Notes under the pieces: model-generated | What the model was told of the DNA's origin: nothing | Database searches by the model: none | The model's input: only the letters and a program-made list of their open reading frames with translations | From: Blastopirellula sp. | GTDB lineage: Bacteria; Planctomycetota; Planctomycetia; Pirellulales; Pirellulaceae | Length of the DNA: 44,024 nt | NCBI GenBank assembly: GCA_002733575.1 | Contig: NVWB01000162.1 | Location: 1-44,024 of the forward strand | Direction: 5' to 3' | Shown: positions 15,620 through 24,733 of the stretch, in pieces | Layout: the number at the start of each line of letters is the position of its first letter | How positions within the stretch are numbered: position 1 is the first letter of the stretch | Program-made: the position numbers and the translations under genes

Positions 15620-17191
15620 ATGCCAGAGAACACACAACCTGAGACGAACCATTCAACCGCATCTGTTATCGCTAAGATATTAGACGTTGTCGGCCCATTG
15701 ATCGCATTGATATTTGTATTTGGCCTGTTCGCAATATTGGATCAGTTATATGGCAGTCAACAGTTTCTATCTGAAACGAATATCCGCACAATTTTAATTC
15801 AAACTGCCGTGGTAGCGGTAGCGGCCTTAGGCATGACGATGATCATTGTCTCTGGCGGAATTGATCTCTCAGCCGGAACTGCACTTGCGCTTTGTGCCAC
15901 GGTGTTAGCTTGGGGCTTAAACGAAGATGTGGCGTTCTTGATCACTCAAGGAGAAAACTTTGAATCGGTATCAGAGCAATTAGAAAAAGATCAAAAACCG
16001 TATCGCAAACTAGTGGCGACTAAAGAAAAAGCTGAAGCTGCTATAGCAACTGCCATGTCTAAGATTGAGTCGGTTTCAGAACAATTAGAAACAGCTCAGA
16101 AAGAGCATCAAAAACTTGCGGATGCCGAAGATAAAGACGAAGCTGCTATATCGGCTTCCAAGTTAGGACTAGAGGAATTTTCAGAGCAATTGGATACACT
16201 TCAGAAAGAGCATCAAAAACTTGTGGAGAACAAAGAAAAAGATAAAGAAAAAACTGAACTTGCTATTTCGGCTGCCATGTTAGATTTTGAACCGACAAAA
16301 AATCGCTTGTTATCAATGCTTGAAATCAAAACCAACCAAGTTGCTCTCCTAGCGGACTCCGAAAAGAAAAATGAATTACTCCCAATTTTAGAAGCCAAAA
16401 AAGAAAATCTGAACGATCCTGACTACATCTTCAGCGCTAATATCAAGTGGCTGAAAAATATCCCTAACTCTCCTTGGTCCATTTGGATTGCTCTTGTCAT
16501 GGCATTGATCACTGGGGTAGTAACCGGGCTAGTCAATGGAGCATTAATCACTAGCCTGCGGGTTGTTCCGTTTATTGTGACACTCGGAACAATGACCATT
16601 TACTCAGGGCTTGGGCTTTACTTAGCCAACGATACACCGATTCTTCCGAATGTTGCAATGCAGGTGCCTAATCAGCTATCGATGTTGATCAGCAACAGCA
16701 AAGGGGCCTTAGTTTTTGGGCTTCCTTTAGGGTTGTGGTTATTAATCGTGATGGCAATCATCATGGTTCTACTGCTAAGGTATTCAGTGCTTAGTCGCCA
16801 CTTGTTTGCGATTGGCTCGAACGAAGCAACTGCAAGGCTTTGTGGTATCAATGTTCCACGTACCAAAATCTTGGTCTATGCTTTCAGTGGACTGTTCGTT
16901 GGGATTGCAGGCATCTATCTCTTCTCACGACTATCAAGCGGCAATCCTAATGGCGGTTCCGGAAAAGAATTAGAAATCATTGCCGCCGTGGTAATCGGGG
17001 GCGGTTCGTTAAGTGGCGGACGTGGTTCGATCTTGGGGACAATTGCAGGGGCCTTAATTGTGGGTGTGATCAGTGCAGGTTCAACTTTGCTCGGTTTACA
17101 ACTCTCGGTCTACAATATCATTCTCGGTTCTGTGATCATTGGTGCCGTATTGGTCGATCAAATTCGTCAGCGGTATCACGAGACAAATTAA
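15620..17191 (+). CDS. RbsC-type permease with coiled-coil insertion
   Basis: This is the permease subunit of the importer, 523 residues against about 320 for usual RbsC-type proteins. Residues 20-100 give the canonical first helices, with G-M-T-M-I-I-V-S-G-G-I-D-L-S-A-G. The sequence then leaves the family: residues about 101-283 are hydrophilic and rich in Glu, Lys, Gln and Ala, with three tandem units starting at residues 115, 150 and 185 (S-E-Q-L-E/D, then Q-K-E-H-Q-K-L). The normal permease resumes at about 284 (W-I-A-L-V-M-A-L-I-T-G-V-V-T-G-L-V-N-G), through P-F-I-V-T-L-G-T-M-T, A-I-G-S-N-E-A-T-A-R-L-C-G-I and G-G-G-S-L-S-G-G-R-G-S near the C-terminus. The insert sits in a loop between helices; I infer the extracytoplasmic side but cannot prove it. 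The gene starts 2 bp after the ATPase stop. Confidence 0.88.
   Translation: MPENTQPETNHSTASVIAKILDVVGPLIALIFVFGLFAILDQLYGSQQFLSETNIRTILIQTAVVAVAALGMTMIIVSGGIDLSAGTALALCATVLAWGLNEDVAFLITQGENFESVSEQLEKDQKPYRKLVATKEKAEAAIATAMSKIESVSEQLETAQKEHQKLADAEDKDEAAISASKLGLEEFSEQLDTLQKEHQKLVENKEKDKEKTELAISAAMLDFEPTKNRLLSMLEIKTNQVALLADSEKKNELLPILEAKKENLNDPDYIFSANIKWLKNIPNSPWSIWIALVMALITGVVTGLVNGALITSLRVVPFIVTLGTMTIYSGLGLYLANDTPILPNVAMQVPNQLSMLISNSKGALVFGLPLGLWLLIVMAIIMVLLLRYSVLSRHLFAIGSNEATARLCGINVPRTKILVYAFSGLFVGIAGIYLFSRLSSGNPNGGSGKELEIIAAVVIGGGSLSGGRGSILGTIAGALIVGVISAGSTLLGLQLSVYNIILGSVIIGAVLVDQIRQRYHETN
15962..16288 (+). repeat. Tandem 105-bp coding repeats in permease insert
   Basis: Units begin at 15962, 16067 and 16172. 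The first two are exactly 105 bp (35 codons, five heptads) and the third is 117 bp because of a four-codon Lys/Glu-rich insertion. Copies 2 and 3 share long identical stretches such as cagaaagagcatcaaaaact, so the duplication is fairly recent. The 35-residue period fits a coiled coil. Confidence 0.85.
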
Positions 17192-17376
17192 GAGACGTTC
17201 GCAGTAAAGAGGGAACAGCACAGTGCTTATTGCCTGTCTCAAGCAGAATTACTGATCAAGTTGCCGATTATCTGATCGGAATGAGAGTTCTTGCGGCTTG
17301 AATGACTATTCATGATTGAATCTGCAAAACTCTCGCGGTAAGGTAATATAGTGCAGGGTCTAATTTTGTGGCTTCT

Positions 17377-17526
17377 CGTAGGGTGGCTGCTCGCCAGCCG
17401 CCAGGAAGTGCAAATAGATTGAACCACCAAGACAGAAAAACACAAAGAAAAGAAGAGGTTCTTTAATTTGAATAGGAATAAGAGGCAACGTCCATAAACA
17501 GGCGGCTGGCAAGCAGCCACCCTACG
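17377..17526. repeat. REPIN-like inverted GTAG palindrome pair
   Basis: A 26-bp arm at 17377-17402 (cGTAGGGTGGCTGCTCGCC...) is repeated in inverse at 17501-17526 with one mismatch, 98 bp apart. Each arm is itself a GTAG-headed hairpin (stem GGTGGCTG / CAGCCGCC, loop CTCGC), so the unit is two REPs facing each other, the arrangement called REPIN or BIME. The spacer contains gaaccaccaagacagaaa, which looks like another dispersed planctomycete repeat. It fills most of the 392-bp gap between the ABC operon and a sulfatase gene and could act as a transcript-end structure. Confidence 0.65.
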
Positions 17527-17583
17527 AATTTATTTGCACTTTCAGATTTATTATCCTCCTTACTCTGCCTGACTGAATAATCC

Positions 17584-19125
17584 ATGAATAAACAAATCTC
17601 GATTCGCATTGCGTTGCTATTCGTCCTGACAACATGCCTTTGCCATGCAATTCATGCCGCTGACAAACCCAATATCTTGTATATCATGTCCGACGATCAT
17701 GCGGCCCATGCGATTGGTGCGTATGGAAGTCGGTTGGCCATATTGAACCCTACGCCAAATCTAGATCGCCTGGCAAGCGAAGGAGTTCGTCTGGCGAACT
17801 GCTTCTGTACCAACTCCATTTGTACACCCAGCCGGGCCACCATTATGACCGGGCAGTACAGTCATACCAACGGAGTGACCACACTCAACGGCAGGCTTCC
17901 GGCGGATCGACAAACGCTGGCAATCCAAATGAAAAAAGCCGGGTATCAAACCGCCATCATCGGCAAATGGCATTTAAAAGAAGAACCGGCTGCGTTCGAT
18001 TATTACTGTGTACTGCCAGGACAAGGTTCGTACTTCAACCCCATCTTTCGAACTCAAGGCCCAGAAGCATGGCCGAAAAATACTTTGCGAGCATCAAGAT
18101 ACGATTCCACTCATTCGTCCGATGCGATTACCGATATCTCTTTGAAATGGCTGAAGTCACGTAAAAACAAAAACCAACCGTTCTTCTTAATGCACCATTT
18201 CAAAGCACCGCATGACAACTTTGAAAATGCTGAACGCTACGACTGGCTCTACGAAGATGTAGAGATCCCGATGCCTGAAAGTCTGCTCAATCGCGGCAAG
18301 CATGGTCCGCTCAACCAAGACCTTTACGGAACGTCTGTTTCCAAAAGAAACACCCGACGCAACATGGGCCATCACATGTATGTGGATCAAGATTTGAAAG
18401 AGCCCGAGTACACTAAAGTAGCCTACCAGCGTTATCTGAAGAAATTTCTACGTTGCGTCAAAGGCGTTGATGACAACATCGGCCGTTTGCTTGATCACCT
18501 GGAAAGTACGAAGCAACTCGACAACACAATCATCATCTACTCCGCCGACCAAGGGTTCATGCTGGGCGAACACGACTATATTGATAAACGCTGGATGTAC
18601 GAAGAGTCGTTACGCATGCCGTTCATCATTCGTTACCCAAAAATGTTCAAAGCCAACAGCGTCAACACCGACTTAATCAACAACGTCGACTATGCCCCAA
18701 CATTGTTAGAACTTGCTGGTATCACTGAGCTTCCCAAGCAGTTCCAAGGCCGCAGCTTTGTAGCCAACTTGCAAGGCAATACGCCAAAAGATTGGCGTAA
18801 AGAAAGCTACTATCGTTATTGGATGCACATGGCCCACCATGACAACCCGGCCCATTACGGAATTCGTACAGCAAAATACAAACTCATTTTCTTCTACGGA
18901 TTACCCTTAGATGCACCTGGGGCGCAAAAGAAAAACACCGTTGCCCATTGGGAGCTTTACGATTTAGAGAAAGACCCCCATGAAATGAACAATGTGTATG
19001 AAAACCCTGAATATGTGAGCGTTGCTTCTGAACTTAAAAATCGTTTAATGGAAACCAAAAAAGAAATTGGTGACCAGGACGATAAATATCCTGAACTGAT
19101 GAAAGTTCTAGAGGCTGCGTGGTAA
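17584..19125 (+). CDS. Type I sulfatase
   Basis: This is a secreted type I (formylglycine) sulfatase, 513 residues, normal length. A signal peptide ends near H-A-I-H-A-A. N-I-L-Y-I-M-S-D-D-H follows, with the metal-binding Asp pair. The active site is C80 in I-C-T-P-S-R-A-T-I-M-T-G, which must be oxidised to formylglycine by an FGE not encoded in this window. I-I-G-K-W-H-L supplies the Lys and His, and Y-S-A-D-Q-G near residue 320 the second metal site. The sulfated substrate cannot be named from sequence; marine planctomycete relatives act on algal or animal glycans. It is 392 bp after the ABC operon, behind a REPIN-like element, and runs into the giant cytochrome gene (63 bp to its preferred start, with an open frame overlapping by 7 bp). 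Confidence 0.9.
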   Translation: MNKQISIRIALLFVLTTCLCHAIHAADKPNILYIMSDDHAAHAIGAYGSRLAILNPTPNLDRLASEGVRLANCFCTNSICTPSRATIMTGQYSHTNGVTTLNGRLPADRQTLAIQMKKAGYQTAIIGKWHLKEEPAAFDYYCVLPGQGSYFNPIFRTQGPEAWPKNTLRASRYDSTHSSDAITDISLKWLKSRKNKNQPFFLMHHFKAPHDNFENAERYDWLYEDVEIPMPESLLNRGKHGPLNQDLYGTSVSKRNTRRNMGHHMYVDQDLKEPEYTKVAYQRYLKKFLRCVKGVDDNIGRLLDHLESTKQLDNTIIIYSADQGFMLGEHDYIDKRWMYEESLRMPFIIRYPKMFKANSVNTDLINNVDYAPTLLELAGITELPKQFQGRSFVANLQGNTPKDWRKESYYRYWMHMAHHDNPAHYGIRTAKYKLIFFYGLPLDAPGAQKKNTVAHWELYDLEKDPHEMNNVYENPEYVSVASELKNRLMETKKEIGDQDDKYPELMKVLEAAW

Positions 19126-19187
19126 AACGCTATTCACGATCCACTATCAAATACTATTTCCTGCTATTTCGCATGAAAGAATCACTT

Positions 19188-22100
19188 ATGATTTCGCGTC
19201 GATTAATCTCAGTTTTGTCTTTGGTTTTATTGTTTAGTGTCTGTATTTCAGTCAAAGCTCAGACTTTGGAAGAACAACTGAAACAATCCTCGTTCGATCA
19301 ATTAGCGTCCGAAGCTAAGAACTTGGGAGACGCTCGACGCGGAGCCATTATCTTCTATCAGCAATACATGGCCTGTACGAAGTGCCATCAGTTCGGTCAG
19401 CAACAAAATGCGTTAGGGCCTGATCTTTCAAAGATGACGAAAGACTTGACCGATGCTTATCTGGTCGAATCTGTGCTTGAACCATCGAAAACCATTAAAA
19501 AGGGCTTTGAAACGGTCAACATTTTAACGACCGCAGGAAAGACCCACACCGGCTTAATTGCAGATCAAAATGAATCGCGTGTGATCTTGCGTGATGCGGC
19601 TGAATCTTTCGCACGTGTTTCTATCGCAGCCGATGATATTGAAATACAATCGGCCGGTAAAGTCTCGTTGATGCCGGCTGGTCAAGTGAATGTCTTGACT
19701 GGCAAGCAGCAGTTCTACGATCTTGTGCAATATCTGATTGCCTTACGCAATGGCGGCGTGCAAGCGGCACGTGAACTAGAACCGGCCCCTTCACTCTACG
19801 TGGCTCGACCGTTGCCTGAATATGAGAAGACCATTGATCATGCTGGCATGATTTCCACGCTAGACAACGAATCACTCAAACGTGGTGCGGCCATTTACAA
19901 TCGGCTCTGTATCAACTGCCACGGCACGCACGATAAACCAGGCTCGCTGCCCACCGCATTACGTTTTGCCGACGGCAAGTTCAAAAACGGACATGACCCT
20001 TACACCATGTATCAAACTCTGACTCGTGGATTCGGCATGATGATTCCGCAGACTTGGATGGTGCCGCAACAAAAATACGATGTGATTCATTACATTCGTG
20101 AAACCTATCTAAAAAAACATAATGAAGCCCAGTTGTTCGATGCCACTAAAGATTATTTGGCAACACTGCCCAAGGGAGACAGTCGTGGACCTGAACCATC
20201 GAACATTCTACTATGGGAACAAATGGACTATGGCCCGAACTTGACTTCGACGTATGAGTTCGGCAACGACGCCAAAAACTTTGCCTATAAAGGCAATGCG
20301 ATTCGTCTAGATCATGGACCAGGCGGCGTCTCACAAGGCAATAGCTGGTTTGTGTTTGATGAAGACACAATGCGAGTGGCCGGAGTTTGGACAGGCGACC
20401 AGTTTATCGACTGGAACGGAATTCAGTTCAACGGACGCCACAACATTCACCCGCGTGTGGTTGGGCAAATGTTGTTTGAAAATCCAACAGGCCCAGGCTG
20501 GGCGAACCCTGACACCGGCAGTTTTGAAGACACACGTCTTCGCGGCAGAGACGATCGCATCTATGGTCCGCTCACACGAGACTGGGCCCATTATCAAGGC
20601 ATGTACGCACACGGCGGCGATACCATTTTGCACTACACCGTGGGCGACACCACCATTCATGAAATGCCACAATTAGCTGGCACGAATTCGACACCTGTGA
20701 TCAAACGCATATTCAATATCGGCGAACGTAACAAACCGCTTATATTGCAGGTTTTGAAAACTGCATCTCCCTCTCAATTGACGAATCTAAATGTTGACCG
20801 TAAGAATGCTTCATTTATTGGTCTGGGGATATCTGACCAAAAACCTGTTGAAGTCAAAACGGAGCAATCTGACCTTCGCTTTGATGGCAGTAATTATGTC
20901 GAAGTGAAAGACGGAAAGTCTTTCAACATGTACGACAAAGATTTTACTGTCACCGGACGCATCAAAACGAAAACAGACGGAACCATCTTTTGTAAAACTG
21001 AAAATAAGTCGAAGTGGGTGGCCGATGGCAAATCACTCTTCATCCGAGGCGGAAAACTTACCTACGATATTGGCTGGGTTGGGGCCGTGTCATCCAGCGT
21101 GCGTGTGACCGATAACAAGTGGCATAATGTGGCACTTGTTTATCAAGCAAAAGAGAAACAAGTTCAACTTTATGTCGATGGCAAGGTTGTTGGAGAAGGA
21201 AAGCTTGCTCCGAAGAATAAATCGAACAAGCAAGTGATACGAATTGGACACACCGCCAGTAACTTCCCGCCAAAACCGACTTTTAAAGGCGATCTGCAAA
21301 CAGTTAGTTTCTATCAGCGTGTTCTAAATGAAAATGAATTGAAAACGACTCCTGCAAAACAATCACTAATAGCTGCTTGGAATTTTGAGAACACAAAGTC
21401 CAATCCAATCGTCCCGATTGCTGGCAAGAAAGTTCAAGGAACAATCGTTGCCACTGGAGGCCCTAGTGCAAACGCCGCTGATCAACCCGGAAATGCGATC
21501 ACCGCAGGCGTTGCTGGCGACATCGCAGGAATGCAGTGGAAGACCGACGATCAAGGAAATCTGCGACTAACAATCCCCGCAGGCAACGGGCCTATTCAGT
21601 TTACTCTCTACCACGCACCGGTGACTGATTTGGCTAATACCGAATCTGTACTCGCCTCGCTAGATACCGACAATTCAAGGCAAGATTTATCAGCCAAAAT
21701 GAATGGCGGTCCAACACGTTGGGCAGGGTTACTAAAAACCAAGGTGGAACTTGGAGATTCCAGTGGCCCTTTTGCTGTAGATACTCTCACACATCCAGAA
21801 TCGAACCCTTGGTTCTGTCGCATGCGATTGACTGGTTTCGATTTCTTCCCTGATGGCGATTCAGTCGCAGTCTCATCTTGGGATGGAAACGTCTGGATGG
21901 TACGCGGTTTATCTCAGCTTGATCAACCACGATCCGAAGGTTCACCTGCCCCGGAGCTCACATGGCAGCGAATCGCTTCAGGTTTGTTTCAACCGTTGGG
22001 TGTGAAAGTTGTGGATGACAAGATACACGTAACCTGCCGAGATCAACTCTGTATTCTGCACGACTTGAATGGCGATGGGGAGACCGACTATTACGAAAGC

Positions 22101-23117
22101 TTTAATAACGATCACCAAGTGACCGAGCATTTTCATGAATTTGCAATGGGCCTGCAAACCGATGCGGAAGGTAATTTTTATTACGCCAAATCGGCCCGTC
22201 ACGCATTAACGGCACTGGTACCCCATCATGGAACCTTGTTGCGTATCAGCAAAGATGGCTTAAAAACAGATATCATAGCGACAGGCTTCCGAGCCGCTAA
22301 CGGAGTTTGCTTGAACCCCGATGGTAGTTTTATCGTGACTGACCAAGAAGGACATTGGAACCCTAAGAACCGGATCAACTGGGTCAAGCCGGGCGGGTTC
22401 TACGGCAACATGTTTGGCTACCACGATGTCACCGATGATTCAGACGAAGCCATGCAACAGCCGCTCTGTTGGATCACGAACCAGTTTGATCGTTCGCCGG
22501 CTGAACTACTTTGGGTCGACAGCGAAAAATGGGGGCCTCTCAATGGAACGTTGCTTAATCTTTCTTATGGCTACGGCAAAGTCTATGTTGTGCCGCATGA
22601 AGAAATCAACGGTCAAAAACAAGGCGGCATGTGTCAGCTTCCGATTCCAAAGTTTGAAACCGGAACCATGCGTGGACGTTTCCGCGAAGATGATGGGCAA
22701 CTTTACCTGTGTGGCATGTTCTCTTGGGCCGGTTCACAGCAAAAGCCAGGTGGTTTTTACCGGCTTCGCTATACCGGGCAACCATCGCACTTGCCAATTG
22801 GATTGCATGCAACCACCAAGGGCATGAAAATAGAACTCACTGACTCGCTCGATCTCGAATCGGCTGAGAATGCCGATAATTATAGTGTGAAAGTGTGGTC
22901 GCTCAAACGTACTGCCAGCTATGGATCAAAACATTACGATGAACATTTTATCGATGTAAAATCGGCCAAGCTTGCGGATGATGGCAAGTCGGTGTTCCTT
23001 GAAATTCCAGAGATTGCACCTACTTGGGGCATGGAAATCAAGTACTCTCTGAAATCGTCAACCGGTGAAGTCGTAAACGGCACGATTCATAACACGATCC
23101 ACAATTTGGCCCCGTAA
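19188..23117 (+). CDS. Cytochrome / LamG / beta-propeller multidomain protein
   Basis: This is a 1309-residue exported electron-transfer-type protein typical of planctomycetes. ATG 19188 gives a clean signal peptide (M-I-S-R-R-L, hydrophobic core, S-V-K-A-Q). The frame also opens at ATG 19173 and GTG 19119, which lengthen the leader. Domains: planctomycete heme-binding domain with C-T-K-C-H (residues 63-67) and the conserved E-P-S-K-T-I-K-K-G-F block; a second cytochrome c site C-I-N-C-H (241-245); a DUF6797-like central part; a LamG/concanavalin-like beta-sandwich at about 560-715 (L-R-F-D-G-S-N-Y-V-E-V, then W-H-N-V-A-L-V-Y); and a C-terminal NHL/PQQ-like propeller at about 870-1195 (V-S-S-W-D-G-N-V-W, then G-L-Q-T-D-A-E-G-N-F-Y-Y-A-K). 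Being between two sulfatases, it probably serves the same sugar-sulfate pathway, perhaps as a glycan-oxidising or binding surface enzyme. Confidence 0.85.
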   Translation: MISRRLISVLSLVLLFSVCISVKAQTLEEQLKQSSFDQLASEAKNLGDARRGAIIFYQQYMACTKCHQFGQQQNALGPDLSKMTKDLTDAYLVESVLEPSKTIKKGFETVNILTTAGKTHTGLIADQNESRVILRDAAESFARVSIAADDIEIQSAGKVSLMPAGQVNVLTGKQQFYDLVQYLIALRNGGVQAARELEPAPSLYVARPLPEYEKTIDHAGMISTLDNESLKRGAAIYNRLCINCHGTHDKPGSLPTALRFADGKFKNGHDPYTMYQTLTRGFGMMIPQTWMVPQQKYDVIHYIRETYLKKHNEAQLFDATKDYLATLPKGDSRGPEPSNILLWEQMDYGPNLTSTYEFGNDAKNFAYKGNAIRLDHGPGGVSQGNSWFVFDEDTMRVAGVWTGDQFIDWNGIQFNGRHNIHPRVVGQMLFENPTGPGWANPDTGSFEDTRLRGRDDRIYGPLTRDWAHYQGMYAHGGDTILHYTVGDTTIHEMPQLAGTNSTPVIKRIFNIGERNKPLILQVLKTASPSQLTNLNVDRKNASFIGLGISDQKPVEVKTEQSDLRFDGSNYVEVKDGKSFNMYDKDFTVTGRIKTKTDGTIFCKTENKSKWVADGKSLFIRGGKLTYDIGWVGAVSSSVRVTDNKWHNVALVYQAKEKQVQLYVDGKVVGEGKLAPKNKSNKQVIRIGHTASNFPPKPTFKGDLQTVSFYQRVLNENELKTTPAKQSLIAAWNFENTKSNPIVPIAGKKVQGTIVATGGPSANAADQPGNAITAGVAGDIAGMQWKTDDQGNLRLTIPAGNGPIQFTLYHAPVTDLANTESVLASLDTDNSRQDLSAKMNGGPTRWAGLLKTKVELGDSSGPFAVDTLTHPESNPWFCRMRLTGFDFFPDGDSVAVSSWDGNVWMVRGLSQLDQPRSEGSPAPELTWQRIASGLFQPLGVKVVDDKIHVTCRDQLCILHDLNGDGETDYYESFNNDHQVTEHFHEFAMGLQTDAEGNFYYAKSARHALTALVPHHGTLLRISKDGLKTDIIATGFRAANGVCLNPDGSFIVTDQEGHWNPKNRINWVKPGGFYGNMFGYHDVTDDSDEAMQQPLCWITNQFDRSPAELLWVDSEKWGPLNGTLLNLSYGYGKVYVVPHEEINGQKQGGMCQLPIPKFETGTMRGRFREDDGQLYLCGMFSWAGSQQKPGGFYRLRYTGQPSHLPIGLHATTKGMKIELTDSLDLESAENADNYSVKVWSLKRTASYGSKHYDEHFIDVKSAKLADDGKSVFLEIPEIAPTWGMEIKYSLKSSTGEVVNGTIHNTIHNLAP

Positions 23118-23165
23118 TTCTGTTGAACAGTCTCAATACACGCCAAACCCTCAAGGGCTATTCGT

Positions 23166-24644
23166 ATGCGAACCATTTTAACTCAAGCAGTCGTTATCCT
23201 TGTGTTATTGAGTTGTGGAGCAAGTACTTCTCTTGCAGAGTTACCTGGCCAACCCAACTTTTTGTTCATTTTGACTGACGATCACGCATTAGAAGCTATC
23301 GGGGCCTATGACAAATGGCTCAAGCCGTATGTGCAGACACCGACGATTGATAAGCTGGCCGAAGAAGGCATGCGATTCACGAATGTGTGTTGCAATAATT
23401 CGATCTGTTCACCCAGCCGTGCCAGTATCATTACTGGGCAGTTCAGTCATATTAATGGTGGTCGCAATTTGAATTGCAGCCTTGCAGAAGATGCCCCCAG
23501 TTATAGCAGACAATTAAAAGAAGCCGGCTACCAAACCGCTGTAGTTGGCAAGTGGCATATGAAGCACTTGCCACGTGGGATGAACTTTTATGCAGTCACG
23601 AAAGGGCAGGGCAAGTATTTTGATCCTACGTTTTCCTTCTCAGACGGAACCAAAAAGTCGTTCAAAGGATACTATGCCGATATTTATACTGACCAAGCAC
23701 TCAACTGGTTAAAACAACGCACTCCAGGCAAACCATTTTGTTTAAATCTACATTTCAAAGGCCCCCATCACCCGTATGATTACCCTGAACGACATGAGAA
23801 ATTGTTAGCAGGCACCGATGTACCTGAGCCGAGCAATTTGCATGAAGATGTCGAATCAACGAGCCCTTTGTTAAAGAAACCGAGTTGGTCTCACCTGTAT
23901 CAAGATTTTGCAGAACGATCCTATTACCCGCGACATGAACAGGAATATGAAAAGCTGAGTGATGATGCCAAAGAGAAGCGTTCGATTTCGTATCAGCATA
24001 TGATCCACAAGTACATTCGCTGTGTGGCGGCCATTGATGAAAACATAAAACGAGTTCTCGATTACCTGGATGCAGAAGGCATCAAAGACAACACGGTGAT
24101 CATCTACACGTCAGATCAAGGCTACTGGCTCGGCCAACATGGGCTTTATGACAAACGCCTGATCCTCGAAGAATCGCTCAAAATGCCGTTCATCGTTCGA
24201 TTCCCAAGCGAAATCAAACCAGGCTCGGTGAATCACTATTTGTGCAGCAACGTCGATTTTGCTGAAACCATCTTGGACTTTGCCAAAATAAAACCAGATG
24301 CCCGCATGCAAGGACGCAGTCTTCGCCCACTGCTGCAAGGACAAACTCCCAAAGACTGGCGTGACGCCATTTTCTATGCCTATTACGCGAGGGCCCCACA
24401 TCACTGGGGAATCCGTACAGACCGTTACAAACTCGTACGATTTCCTAACACCGATGACGCTGAGTTATACGACCTCAAAACCGATCCTCAAGAAATGAAG
24501 AATGTAGCCACCGACCCAAGCTACGCTAAGATACTAAAACAGATGGATCAAAAACTCGTTGCCAAAATGAAGGAAGTGAAAATAACCAGAGATCAGCTAC
24601 CAGGTTATTTCGTGGCACCACCCAAGCAGAAGAAAGTTCAGTAA
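23166..24644 (+). CDS. Type I sulfatase
   Basis: This is a secreted formylglycine sulfatase, 492 residues. The signal peptide ends S-L-A-E. N-F-L-F-I-L-T-D-D-H carries the metal-binding Asp pair, C81 in I-C-S-P-S-R-A-S-I-I-T-G is the modified Cys, and V-V-G-K-W-H-M and Y-T-S-D-Q-G supply the remaining active-site residues. It is similar in layout to the sulfatase at 17584 (shared L-Y-D-L-x-x-D-P-x-E-M, D-K-R, E-E-S-L-x-M-P-F-I motifs), so the two are likely paralogues with related substrates. It is 48 bp downstream of the giant cytochrome gene and probably the last gene of this unit. The 89-bp gap to the convergent DUF1552 gene shows no clear terminator. Confidence 0.9.
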   Translation: MRTILTQAVVILVLLSCGASTSLAELPGQPNFLFILTDDHALEAIGAYDKWLKPYVQTPTIDKLAEEGMRFTNVCCNNSICSPSRASIITGQFSHINGGRNLNCSLAEDAPSYSRQLKEAGYQTAVVGKWHMKHLPRGMNFYAVTKGQGKYFDPTFSFSDGTKKSFKGYYADIYTDQALNWLKQRTPGKPFCLNLHFKGPHHPYDYPERHEKLLAGTDVPEPSNLHEDVESTSPLLKKPSWSHLYQDFAERSYYPRHEQEYEKLSDDAKEKRSISYQHMIHKYIRCVAAIDENIKRVLDYLDAEGIKDNTVIIYTSDQGYWLGQHGLYDKRLILEESLKMPFIVRFPSEIKPGSVNHYLCSNVDFAETILDFAKIKPDARMQGRSLRPLLQGQTPKDWRDAIFYAYYARAPHHWGIRTDRYKLVRFPNTDDAELYDLKTDPQEMKNVATDPSYAKILKQMDQKLVAKMKEVKITRDQLPGYFVAPPKQKKVQ

Positions 24645-24733
24645 ACCAGATGATACGAAAAACCAATATCATTAGTTACAAAAACACACGATTCCTCTAA
24701 ATGACTATAATCCCTATTTCGAAATTTGTGCTT

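Noticed and set aside
17239..17520. Minus-strand ORF of 93 codons between the ABC operon and the sulfatase
   Set aside because: It runs through the inverted GTAG repeats and the dispersed spacer repeat, so it is not a protein gene.
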